From Leifsonia sp. ZF2019 (GTDB lineage Bacteria > Actinomycetota > Actinomycetes > Actinomycetales > Microbacteriaceae), in contig NZ_CP065037.1 in NCBI RefSeq assembly GCF_019924635.1, forward strand, positions 3,472,001-3,536,000: 64,000 nucleotides of DNA. The letters run 5' to 3'. The first letter of the stretch is position 1. Each line of letters starts with the position of its first letter. Under the pieces are notes generated by a model. The model did not search any database. It had not been told where the DNA came from and was given only the letters and a program-made list of their open reading frames with translations. Positions 40,007-48,268 of the stretch are shown here, piece after piece. Position numbers and translations under genes: made by a program.

Positions 40007-40959
40007 CAGTCGGTCACCTTCTTCTCCGCGCCGCGGCGGGCGAACGTCACGGCGAGCCCGATCGCCGCCGTGATGATCAGGAGCACGACGGACTGGGCCG
40101 CGCCGAGCCCGAGCCGCGACTGCGCGAACGAGTCTTTGAGGATCTGGTAGACGATCGTCTGCGTGGAGGCGGCCGGGCCCCCGTCGGTCAAGGCCAGCAC
40201 CACGTCGTAGACCTTGAGGAGGCCGACGAGCGTGAGCACCAGGTTCACCGTCACGACCGGTGCGATCATCGGCACCGTCACGCTGCGGAACTGCTGCCAC
40301 CTGGTCGCCCCGTCGACGGTCGCGGCCTCGTAGAACTCCGTCGGAACCGACTTGATGCCGGCGATGTAGAGGATCATGTTGAACCCGAAATGCGCCCACA
40401 CGATGGTCAGGATGACGGTCGTCTTGGCGAACGTCGGATCCGTCAGGAACGGCACCGGACCGATCCCCGCGATCCCGAGCAGCTCGTTGACCGCGCCGTG
40501 CGGGGCCAGCAGCGCCGACCACAGGAAGCCGATGATCAGCGCGCTGATGATGTATGGGTAGAAGAAGATCGTCCGCAGCACCGTGTTCGCCCGGCCCGGC
40601 CCCGAGATGAGGGCGGCGAGCAGGAGACCGAAGCCGTTGCAGAGGATGGTCCCCACCACGGCGACCGTCGCCGTGAACACCGCGGCGTCGATCGTGCGCG
40701 GGTTGCGGAACGCGTACTGGTAGTTCTCCAGCCCGATGAAGTCGAAGCGCAGGCTGTAGCCGTTCCAGTCGGTCAGGCTGAGCACGAACGCCAGGATCAT
40801 CGGGACGATGAACATCACGAGGAACACCAGCACGGCGGGTCCGGCCATCACGAGGCCCGCGAGCCGGTCGCCCCAATTCGAGCGGGTGCGACGGCGGCTG
40901 CCCGCGTCGCCGGACCGCGCGCGCGGGCGCGGTCCGGGTGCGACGGTCTCGGTCGTCAT
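40006..40959 (-). CDS. Carbohydrate ABC transporter permease (MalF type)
   Basis: A 317-residue permease. Membrane helix 1 is VMAGPAVLVFLVMFIVPMILAF and the EAA loop reads EAATVDGATRWQQFRSVTVP. The open frame continues upstream through the binding-protein gene in another frame, but the ATG at 40959, eleven bases after the binding-protein stop, gives the normal length. It pairs with the following MalG-type permease. No ATPase gene is nearby. Confidence 0.94.
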   Translation of the reverse strand: MTTETVAPGPRPRARSGDAGSRRRTRSNWGDRLAGLVMAGPAVLVFLVMFIVPMILAFVLSLTDWNGYSLRFDFIGLENYQYAFRNPRTIDAAVFTATVAVVGTILCNGFGLLLAALISGPGRANTVLRTIFFYPYIISALIIGFLWSALLAPHGAVNELLGIAGIGPVPFLTDPTFAKTTVILTIVWAHFGFNMILYIAGIKSVPTEFYEAATVDGATRWQQFRSVTVPMIAPVVTVNLVLTLVGLLKVYDVVLALTDGGPAASTQTIVYQILKDSFAQSRLGLGAAQSVVLLIITAAIGLAVTFARRGAEKKVTD

Positions 40960-40970
40960 GGGGGCGGCGC

Positions 40971-42230
40971 TCACTTGAGGTTGGCGCTGAACCAGTCGTC
41001 CATCGCCTTGTTCACGTCGCCGGGCGAGGTGCCCCCGAGCAGCGCCTGCGTCTGGGCGTTGATCTCGGTCGAGTAGCCGCTCGGGAGGGTGCGCTCGCCG
41101 TAGCCCTGACCGGTCGGTGTGTACGCGTCGTCCGGGGTGTCGGCGACGATCTTCGCGAGGTCGGTGCCGAGCGCCGTCGTGTCGTACTCGTAGCCGGCCC
41201 GGTAGTTGCCGTCGACCTTCAGCTGGTCGAGGATGGCGGCCTTGTCCGTCACCAGCCACTCGACCAGCTTGGCCGCCGCGTCGACGTGCTTGGACTCCTT
41301 CATGATCACGTAGGGGCTGGCGATGTTGGCTCCCATCGCGGGCTGTTTGACGCCGTCGACGGCCGGGGCGCGGAAGACGCCGATGTTCGCCGGGGAGCTC
41401 GCCGCGGCCTCGCTCGCCACGAACCAGCTGCCCATCGGGTACAGCGCCGACTTGCCGGCGAGGAAGTTCTGCTCGGCGTCGGCGTACTTGATGCCCAGGG
41501 CGTCGTCGTTGATGTAGCCCTGCTTGATCCAGTCGGCGTACTCGTCGACCGAGGCGCCGTAGGTCTTGCTGAAGGTGAGCTTGCCGACGCTCATCTTCTG
41601 GTACCAGTCGGGATGCTCGGCGACGACGGTGGGGAGCCCGACGGTCTGCAGCGCGTAGCTCGACATCCAGTCGCCTCCGGTCTGGATGCCGGTCCAGCCC
41701 GCCTTCTTCAGCTTCGCCAGGTCGTCGGAGAGCTCCTCCACCGTCGTCGGCGTCTGGGCGATGCCGGCGGCGGCGAAAGCGTCCTTGTTGTAGAACCAGA
41801 GGCTTTGCAGCTGCATCCCGATTCCGGCCATGTAGTACTTGCCGTCGATCGTGTACTGCTCCGCCAGCGGCCCGTCGGTGGCCCACTTGTAGGTCGAGAG
41901 GTCGACGAGTTCGGGGGCGAGCTCGGTCGAGGGCGGCAGCGACTCGACGACGTCGGGGGCCTCGCCGGCGGCCAGCAGACGCGGGACAGCGGCTGCCACT
42001 CCTTCGGCGCCCGGGTTCTGGATCTTCACGTCGATGTCGGGGTGGGCCTTCTCGAAGGGCTTCACCAGCTCGTTCCACCAAGCCTCGGTGAGATTCGGGG
42101 TGACGTTGACCAGCAGGCTGACGGTCTGCGTGCCGCCGCTCTCCGCGGTGCCGCCGGCCGCGCATCCGCTCAAGCCCAGGGCGGCAGCCGCGAGGGCGCC
42201 GACCGCGATCATGGTTCGCCTGCTGATCAT
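40971..42230 (-). CDS. ABC sugar importer, solute-binding lipoprotein
   Basis: A 419-residue extracellular binding protein with a lipoprotein signal: ISRRTMIAVGALAAAALGLSGC. The mature part begins TVSLLVNVTPNLTEAWWNELVKPFEKAHPDIDVK. IGMQLQSLWFYNKDAFAAAG and MGSWFVASEAAA are standard sugar-binding features. The ATG at 42230 follows GAGAGGA; an earlier frame extension would cross the operator. It is the first gene of the seven-gene operon and lies 47 bases after the GATTATCGATTAT motif, so its expression is probably the main controlled step for the locus. Confidence 0.94.
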   Translation of the reverse strand: MISRRTMIAVGALAAAALGLSGCAAGGTAESGGTQTVSLLVNVTPNLTEAWWNELVKPFEKAHPDIDVKIQNPGAEGVAAAVPRLLAAGEAPDVVESLPPSTELAPELVDLSTYKWATDGPLAEQYTIDGKYYMAGIGMQLQSLWFYNKDAFAAAGIAQTPTTVEELSDDLAKLKKAGWTGIQTGGDWMSSYALQTVGLPTVVAEHPDWYQKMSVGKLTFSKTYGASVDEYADWIKQGYINDDALGIKYADAEQNFLAGKSALYPMGSWFVASEAAASSPANIGVFRAPAVDGVKQPAMGANIASPYVIMKESKHVDAAAKLVEWLVTDKAAILDQLKVDGNYRAGYEYDTTALGTDLAKIVADTPDDAYTPTGQGYGERTLPSGYSTEINAQTQALLGGTSPGDVNKAMDDWFSANLK

Positions 42231-42277
42231 CTTCGATCCTCTCCGTGCGCACGACCACCGTGTCGCCGGGAGCAACA

Positions 42278-42290
42278 ATAATCGATAATC
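42278..42290 (-). promoter_or_regulatory. GntR-type operator site 3 (importer operon)
   Basis: The reverse complement of these bases is GATTATCGATTAT, identical over all 13 positions to site 2 at 33236-33248 and over 12 to site 1 at 31125-31136. It lies 47 bp before the start of the importer binding-protein gene. ATCGAT is the palindromic centre. AT-rich 13-mers shared exactly are not expected by chance in this GC-rich sequence. Confidence 0.75.
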
Positions 42291-42331
42291 GGTTATGTCG
42301 CAAACGACTGCATCGATCCCTGCCGAAATGA

Positions 42332-42375
42332 CGAGACGCGCCGGTCCCTCTCTTCGAGGGAACCGGCGCGTCTCG
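42332..42375 (-). terminator. Terminator after the cell-wall-binding protein gene
   Basis: A long hairpin: 19 bases at 42332-42350 pair with 20 bases at 42356-42375, with one bulged A and a TCTTC loop. It lies 26 bases beyond the stop codon of the minus-strand cell-wall-binding gene. A short TCATTT follows in that direction, a weak U-tract. It also separates this gene from the GntR-controlled operon. Confidence 0.8.
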
Positions 42376-42401
42376 GTGGTGCGTCCGGACTTCGCTCGCC
42401 G

Positions 42402-44777
42402 TCAGCGGCGCGTGATCTCCGCGGTCGGAGCCACGCGCTCGGGCACGCCGCGGGAATCCGCGGCCTCGTCGCCAGCCGATCCCGACAGCGCCGAGGTGGG
42501 TGCGGTCACGCCCGGGTAATCCGGGGCAATGACCGACCACCCGCCGCAGCTGGTCAGGCCGGCGACGCTCGACGCGAGCGCCGCCTCCCCGCCGACGAGG
42601 GAGACGCGGCCGGCTCCCAGGAAGAACGTGTCGTCGAGCACACCCTGCGGCACGCAGGACGCGGTGCTGATGAAGAGCGGCGAGGACGTGCTGCCGCCCC
42701 ACGCCGACGCGCCGAGCGCGTCGGGGAAGTTGAGCCCGTTCGCGAGGATCACCCGACTGCTGTTGCGGAAGGCCGACTCGACGATGCGCTGAGACGTCTC
42801 CCATCTGTCGCTGCCCGCGGCGCGGGTGACCGTGCCGAACCGCGCGAAGTCCGCTGCGAGCGACGGAGACATCACCGCCGTCCCGCCGATGATGACGATG
42901 TTGCTCGTGCCGAGCGATCGCAGCAGGGCGGCCGTGTCCGCGTCGACGGAGGCCGCCCCTCCGTTCACCAGCAACAGCGGGGCGTGCAGGCTTCCGGCCG
43001 CGGCGCCCGCACTGAGCGAGTCGGGAAAGTTGAGCCCGGTGGAGACGTAGACCGTCGGCGCAGACGTGAATGCGTTCGCCACGACGGCACGGGCCGTCGC
43101 GAACCGGTCGCTGCCGGAGACGCGCTTCAGATCGGGGGTCAGCGCACCGAGGGCCTTGTACACGTTGTCGCTCACGACGGCCGGGCCTCCGACGACCACG
43201 ATGTGCTTCGGCTGGAGCCGCTTGATCTCGTCAGAGACGACGGACGGCAGGGAGCCGGGAGCGGTCAGCAGGAGCGGACCGGAGTCATGCGCTGCGGCCG
43301 GTCCGCCGCCCAGGGCGTCGGGGAACGAGGTGCCATTCGCCACATAGACGGTGCCGACCGTCGACGCGTCGGGGTACGCAGCCTGCGAGACGGCAACGGA
43401 CGTCGCGAAGCGATCGCTTCCCGACACACGCTCGCCCGCGACCACGTGCATGGTGTACTTCTGCGTCACCGAATCGTTGTAGTCGTCGGTCGCCGTCAGG
43501 CTGAACGTGTACGTGCCGGTCGCGCTCGGCGTTCCGACGATCGTCCCCCCGGACGCGCGCAGCCCGGTCGGGAGGGCGCCACCGGTGATGGAGAACCGCA
43601 CAGCCCCCCAACCGTCTGCCTTGATCTGCCGCGAGTAGGGGGCACCCTGCACCGCGACCCCGGAGTACGTGCCGAGAAGAGAGACGGGTTCCCAGATAGC
43701 CTGCACCTGTGCGCCGTCGCCCACGAAGATCAGGTTAGTGAACACATCGATCGCCGCGCCCCGGAAGACCGTGCCCGTGATCGATCGCGGGTTCATCGCA
43801 GCTGTCGTGGTGTCGATCGAGAACTCCTGGATCGCGTTCTGCCCGTACACCGTCTGGGTGGCCGGGTCGACGGTGAGCACCGAGACGCCCGGACCGTACG
43901 AGCCCGGGAGGGCGATCGTCGACGTGGTCCGCGACGAGCCGTCGACGACGGAGAGCGTGCTCGTCGAGGAGGAGCCGATGTACGCCTTGTGGTGCGCCGG
44001 ATCGACGGTCAATGCCGACGGGGAGGCCTGCCCCGCCACGGAACCGAGCACGGTGAACGAGCTCTCGTCGATGATGGCGACGGCGCCCTCCACGGTCGCG
44101 ACGTAGATCGTGCCGGCCGAGGGGTCCACGCCGATCAGGTTCGCTGCGCCGGGGACGGCCAGTGGCGTGCCTGCGGCGACCGTGCTCGCGTTCACGGGGA
44201 CGACCGTCCCCGTCGTGCCGGTCGTCACGAACACGGTCCCCGTGTTCTGGTCGACGGCGAGATCGCGGAGGTTGCCGGGGATGGTGACCGAACCGCTGAC
44301 GTTGCCGGTGCGCTCGTCGAACCGCAGCAGACGGCTCTGCGAGCTGTCGAGCACCCACGCGTAGGCCCGTACGGGGTCCACTTCCACGCGGAGGTTGGTC
44401 GACCCGCCGAGGCCGACGGTGGAGACGACCGCGCCGGAGTACTCGTCGATGACGTCGACCCCGCCGGGGCGGGCAGCGAACACCTGGCTGGTGTACGAGT
44501 CCACCGCGACATCGGAGACGGTACCCGCGACCGGGGTGGTGTACGCCGTGGTGAACGACCCGTTCCCCGGTGTGGCCTGCGCCGGCACGGCTGCGGTTGC
44601 GACGACGCCCGCCGCGGCGAGCGCCACGACGGCCAGCGCGGCCGCCGAGCGTCGGGGGCTGCGATGCGGCGAGGTCGTTTCCTGGTCGGTGACGGCGGCT
44701 GGGCGTATGCGCAACGACGGCTCGCTTTCGGGTACGGCTCGCTGCGGTGCGCGAGCATCCCGCTCAGTCAAGGGCAT
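42402..44777 (-). CDS. Secreted beta-propeller protein with three cell-wall-binding repeats
   Basis: A 791-residue surface protein. Residues about 45-70 are a signal peptide after a long basic N-terminus (ALAVVALAAAGVVATAAVPAQA). Residues 70-380 hold propeller-like blades with recurring VDP...VY patterns (VDPSAGTIYVATVEGAVAIID, VDPAHHKAYIGSSST, VDPATQTVYGQNAI). Residues 395-470 are a putative Ig-like domain (LPTGLRASGGTIVGTPSATG, YTFSLTATDDYNDS). Then three type-2 cell-wall-binding repeats follow, each opening with GSDR (RVSGSDRFATSVAV, RVSGSDRFATARAV, RAAGSDRWETSQRI) and holding NFPDALG or a variant. It probably sits on the cell wall; a ligand is not predictable. Confidence 0.88.
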   Translation of the reverse strand: MPLTERDARAPQRAVPESEPSLRIRPAAVTDQETTSPHRSPRRSAAALAVVALAAAGVVATAAVPAQATPGNGSFTTAYTTPVAGTVSDVAVDSYTSQVFAARPGGVDVIDEYSGAVVSTVGLGGSTNLRVEVDPVRAYAWVLDSSQSRLLRFDERTGNVSGSVTIPGNLRDLAVDQNTGTVFVTTGTTGTVVPVNASTVAAGTPLAVPGAANLIGVDPSAGTIYVATVEGAVAIIDESSFTVLGSVAGQASPSALTVDPAHHKAYIGSSSTSTLSVVDGSSRTTSTIALPGSYGPGVSVLTVDPATQTVYGQNAIQEFSIDTTTAAMNPRSITGTVFRGAAIDVFTNLIFVGDGAQVQAIWEPVSLLGTYSGVAVQGAPYSRQIKADGWGAVRFSITGGALPTGLRASGGTIVGTPSATGTYTFSLTATDDYNDSVTQKYTMHVVAGERVSGSDRFATSVAVSQAAYPDASTVGTVYVANGTSFPDALGGGPAAAHDSGPLLLTAPGSLPSVVSDEIKRLQPKHIVVVGGPAVVSDNVYKALGALTPDLKRVSGSDRFATARAVVANAFTSAPTVYVSTGLNFPDSLSAGAAAGSLHAPLLLVNGGAASVDADTAALLRSLGTSNIVIIGGTAVMSPSLAADFARFGTVTRAAGSDRWETSQRIVESAFRNSSRVILANGLNFPDALGASAWGGSTSSPLFISTASCVPQGVLDDTFFLGAGRVSLVGGEAALASSVAGLTSCGGWSVIAPDYPGVTAPTSALSGSAGDEAADSRGVPERVAPTAEITRR

Positions 44778-44817
44778 CCGCGCCGTTCTCCGGCGGCCCC
44801 AGTACAGGGGTCCCTGG

Positions 44818-46149
44818 TCACTCCACCGCGCCGAGGCTGATGCCGACGACGCGGTCGCCGCCGCCGCTCTTCGCCTCGTACATGGCGTGGTCGGCGAGCC
44901 GGACGAGCGAGTCGAGGTTCCAGCTCGGGTCGCCGTGCCGGGCGACCACCATGCCGATGCTGGCCCGGACGCCGACGCCCGGAGGCAGGGACGCGTAAGG
45001 AGCGCCGATCGCGAGCCGGATGCGCTCCGCGACGTCGTTCGCGGCGGCGAGATCGGGCACGTCGCAGACGACGACGAACTCGTCGCCGCCGTATCGGGCG
45101 ACCAGGTCGCGCTGGCGGACCAGCTCCCGCAGCCGACCGCCCACCTGCCGCAGGAGCCCGTCGCCGACGTGGTGGCCGAGGGAGTCGTTGACCGCCTTGA
45201 AGCCGTCCAGGTCGATGAAGAGCGTCGCCTGCAGGGCGGCGTCCCCGACCTCGGACTCCAGGACGAGCGCTTCGAGCAGCCGGCGGTTCGGCAGCCCGGT
45301 GGTCTCGTCGTGGGTCGCGGCGTGGGCGAGCCTGCGCTGGAGCCGCAGCGAGGTCGCCGCCTGCCCGGCCTGACCGGCAAGCGCATCCGCGAGCGGGACG
45401 GCCTCCGCGTCGAAGACGCGAGGATGGAGGAAATAGCACACGAAGACGCCGAACAGGTCGGCCTCGTGACGGATCGGGGCGATGAGCAGCGAATGGACGC
45501 CGGCGCTACGCATCGCGTGCCCCAGGTCAGTGTCCAGCGCGTCCGCCTCGTCGGTGCCGCTGAGGAGCAGCACCCGGCCGCTCGCCACGACGGCGGCGAT
45601 CGTCGGCGCGAGATCGAGCGCGCTCGCCAGCGGGTCGGATCCGGCCGACCGCACGAACGCGCCGCTCTCCTCGTCGACGAAGAAGACGGCCGCCTCCTCC
45701 GACTGATAGGAACGGCCCACCGTGCGCGCGGGGATCTCGGCGAGCTCGGGCTCCGTCCGCGCCGTCGCGAAGGCGATCGAAGCCTGGATGATCAGTTCGA
45801 GACGGTTGCGGGTGCGCTCCTCGAGCGATCGCGTCTGCGCGAGGCGGTCCACCAGGAGGGCCCGATCGGAGGTCTCGACGAGCAGGATGAACTCACCGTC
45901 CGGCCGCGCCGCCCGGCTGGTCACCACGGCTCGCTCCGACCCGTCGACATGGAGGACCCGCTCGAACACAGCACCGACGGGCGAGGACGACTCGGGGCTC
46001 GCCAGGAGCCCGCGCAAGGGGCGGCCGACGAGCGACGCAGCGTCGAGCCCGGTCCAGAGGCTGAACAGTCCCGTCGAGTCGACGACGAGCCCGTCGTGAT
46101 CGACGACGACGACGGCGCACGGCAACTCCTCGGCGTTCAGCGCCTCCAT
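44818..46149 (-). CDS. Diguanylate cyclase with PAS and GAF sensor domains
   Basis: A 443-residue signalling protein. Residues 8-110 are a PAS-like domain (LPCAVVVVDHDGLVVDSTGLFSLWTG), residues 130-270 a GAF-like domain (RNRLELIIQASIAFATARTEPELAEI through LLIAPIRHEADLFGVFVCYF), and residues 285-440 a GGDEF domain. The active-site motif is intact, RYGGDEFVVV, and the inhibitory I-site RQRD precedes it by five residues, so it should make c-di-GMP under product inhibition. The ATG at 46149 follows GGAGGAG. It lies 34 bases downstream of the phytochrome-GGDEF gene on the same strand, likely in one transcript. Confidence 0.92.
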   Translation of the reverse strand: MEALNAEELPCAVVVVDHDGLVVDSTGLFSLWTGLDAASLVGRPLRGLLASPESSSPVGAVFERVLHVDGSERAVVTSRAARPDGEFILLVETSDRALLVDRLAQTRSLEERTRNRLELIIQASIAFATARTEPELAEIPARTVGRSYQSEEAAVFFVDEESGAFVRSAGSDPLASALDLAPTIAAVVASGRVLLLSGTDEADALDTDLGHAMRSAGVHSLLIAPIRHEADLFGVFVCYFLHPRVFDAEAVPLADALAGQAGQAATSLRLQRRLAHAATHDETTGLPNRRLLEALVLESEVGDAALQATLFIDLDGFKAVNDSLGHHVGDGLLRQVGGRLRELVRQRDLVARYGGDEFVVVCDVPDLAAANDVAERIRLAIGAPYASLPPGVGVRASIGMVVARHGDPSWNLDSLVRLADHAMYEAKSGGGDRVVGISLGAVE

Positions 46150-46183
46150 CTCGTTCTCCTCCGTCCGGACGATCGCTCCGAGA

Positions 46184-48109
46184 TTACCGTGACACTCTGT
46201 TTCGACCGCCGCGCTTGGCGCGATACATCGCGGCATCGGCGGCGTCGATCACGTCCTTCGCGGAGGAGCGCGTCGCGATCTCGACGAAACCGCACGACCC
46301 GGACACCTGGACGATGCCCCGGTCGGTCTCGATCGGGAGATTGACGAGGTCGACGAGGCGACCGGCGAGTGCGTCGCCGTCGGCGTCGACCGTTCCCGGG
46401 CTGAAGACGACGAACTCGTCGCCCGCCAGCCGGGAGACCAGGTCGGTGGAGCGGCAGGCGCCGGTGAGGCGGTCGGCGACGGTGCGGAGGACCGCGTCTC
46501 CGGTCTCGTGGCCGAGACGGTCGTTGATCTGCTTGAATCCGTCGAGGTCGAGGAACAGCACGATCCCGCCCGGCACCGGCGCCGTCGCCAGCGCCGCCTC
46601 GATGCGGCCTTCGAGGGAGCGGCGGTTGTGCAGGCCGGTCAGATAGTCGATCAGGGCGAGCTGCGCGAGCTGGGCTTCCCCGTGCCGTTCGAGGGCGCCC
46701 GCGATCTCCCGGCCGAGCTCCCGCACCTCCCTCGCGGTCTCGCCCCACGCGAGAGAGCGCCCGCTGACGCTCTCTTTCCATTCCGAGAAGGACCGCCGGG
46801 GCGAGAGGGGGGTGTCGCGGTTGTCCGCCGACTGGTCGCCGAGCCAGCGGATCACCTGGGTCGCCTCCACCCGGAACAGCACCAGCACCCCGCGGGGGCC
46901 GAGTGAGGCGACGAGCAGGCCGGCGAAGCCGGCGATCAGGCCGGCGAGGCCCGGATGGGTGCGCGCCACCTCATCGGTCTGGAACGCCTCGATGCCGATG
47001 GAGTCGAGCAGTTGGCTGCGATCGGTGTGGGGAACGCGCCCGATGCTGCGGCTGACGCCGTCGATCGAGACGATGGCGCCGTCCGCCCCCACCAGCTCGA
47101 GCAGCTGACCGCCCTGAGCCACGAGGGCGAGGAGCGGGTCGGCGGCCGACGGCAGGGCGCTCAGCAGCACGCCGCGACGGCCCTGGAGGGAGAGGTCGTG
47201 CCGGAGTGCGGCGATGGACTCCAGCGCGACCAGCTGCAATGTCATCTGCGCGGCCAGCACCTCGATCGCACGGCGAAGGAGCACCGGCATGCGCTTCGGT
47301 GTGCGGTGGGCGCACGTGATCATCCCGACGAGGCGGCCGTCGTGGATGAGTGAGAACGACACGGTCGAGGCCTGCCCCATGTTCCGCATGAACTCGAGGT
47401 GGTGCGGGGAGACCGCGCGCAGCTCGGCCTGGCTCAGATCCAGGGGCGGCTCCGCGGCATCCAGGGCGACGAGAGGTGTTCCGAGGTCGTCGGTGCTGAC
47501 GATCGCACGCGAGAGCTTGGTGAGGTAGAGCGCCCGCGCCTGCTGGGGGATGTCCGAGGCGGGGAACCGCAGCCCCTGGTAGGGCTCCATGTCGGTCTCG
47601 GCGGCTTCGCCGGCCACCTCGCCGTGCCCGTCCTCGAAGAAGCGGTAGACCATCACACGGTCGAAGCCGGTCATCCGCTTCACCTCCGCAGCCGTCTCGC
47701 GGCGCAGGTCGTCGAGCTCGGCGACGAGGCCGAGCCGACGGATGGCCTCGACGACCGAGTACGTCGGCTGACCGGCGATCGCGACCGCCGGCTCCAGTTC
47801 GAGCACGATGCGGCCACCGACCATGTGGGTGATCGCGTCGTACGGCGCCCCGGACAGCTCGACGCGCACCGGATCCCCCTGCAGCCCGGCCGTGGCGCTC
47901 CACTCGATCGTGGGGCTCTGCAGTTCCGAGATCGGGCGGCCGAGCCACTCGCGCGCGTTCTCGCTCGCGACGACGATCTCGAAGGTGGCGGGGTCGACGG
48001 CCAGCAGGATCCCGTGCGACTGGATGCGACCGGGTGTGCGGATCGGCTCGCGCACGCACTCTTCGAGTCGGCGGAGTTCCGCGGAGTCCACCCTGCCGTC
48101 ATCAGCCAT
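46184..48109 (-). CDS. Bacteriophytochrome fused to GGDEF diguanylate cyclase
   Basis: A 641-residue photoreceptor-cyclase. The PAS domain carries the biliverdin-binding cysteine Cys18 in ECVREPIRTPGRIQSHG. The GAF domain has the PASDIP motif (RFPASDIPQQARALY) and the chromophore histidine in SPHHLEFMRNMG. The PHY domain shows the tongue motif PRRSFSEWKE. The C-terminal GGDEF domain reads RLAGDEFVVF, an AGDEF variant that is usually still active, with an I-site RSTD five residues earlier. It should turn red/far-red light into c-di-GMP changes. No heme oxygenase gene, needed for biliverdin, occurs in this window. Confidence 0.94.
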   Translation of the reverse strand: MADDGRVDSAELRRLEECVREPIRTPGRIQSHGILLAVDPATFEIVVASENAREWLGRPISELQSPTIEWSATAGLQGDPVRVELSGAPYDAITHMVGGRIVLELEPAVAIAGQPTYSVVEAIRRLGLVAELDDLRRETAAEVKRMTGFDRVMVYRFFEDGHGEVAGEAAETDMEPYQGLRFPASDIPQQARALYLTKLSRAIVSTDDLGTPLVALDAAEPPLDLSQAELRAVSPHHLEFMRNMGQASTVSFSLIHDGRLVGMITCAHRTPKRMPVLLRRAIEVLAAQMTLQLVALESIAALRHDLSLQGRRGVLLSALPSAADPLLALVAQGGQLLELVGADGAIVSIDGVSRSIGRVPHTDRSQLLDSIGIEAFQTDEVARTHPGLAGLIAGFAGLLVASLGPRGVLVLFRVEATQVIRWLGDQSADNRDTPLSPRRSFSEWKESVSGRSLAWGETAREVRELGREIAGALERHGEAQLAQLALIDYLTGLHNRRSLEGRIEAALATAPVPGGIVLFLDLDGFKQINDRLGHETGDAVLRTVADRLTGACRSTDLVSRLAGDEFVVFSPGTVDADGDALAGRLVDLVNLPIETDRGIVQVSGSCGFVEIATRSSAKDVIDAADAAMYRAKRGGRNRVSR

Positions 48110-48268
48110 CCGGCCAGAATAACTTGCCGATCAGCACTCCAAAACGAAACCGGAAGGTGCACGATTCGACGAGTTTGGCAATCCCCCCGGAGATATTTAT
48201 GTCCTTCCCCCGCAGGCCCTCGCGCGGATAGCATCCGGCCACCGGGATTCGGCGGAAGAGGTGTCGGG

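Noticed and set aside
42984..44840. Long plus-strand open frame opposite the cell-wall-binding gene
   Set aside because: Antisense shadow; the minus-strand gene carries signal peptide, propeller and three wall-binding repeats, while the plus reading is Arg/Gly/Asp-rich without motifs.
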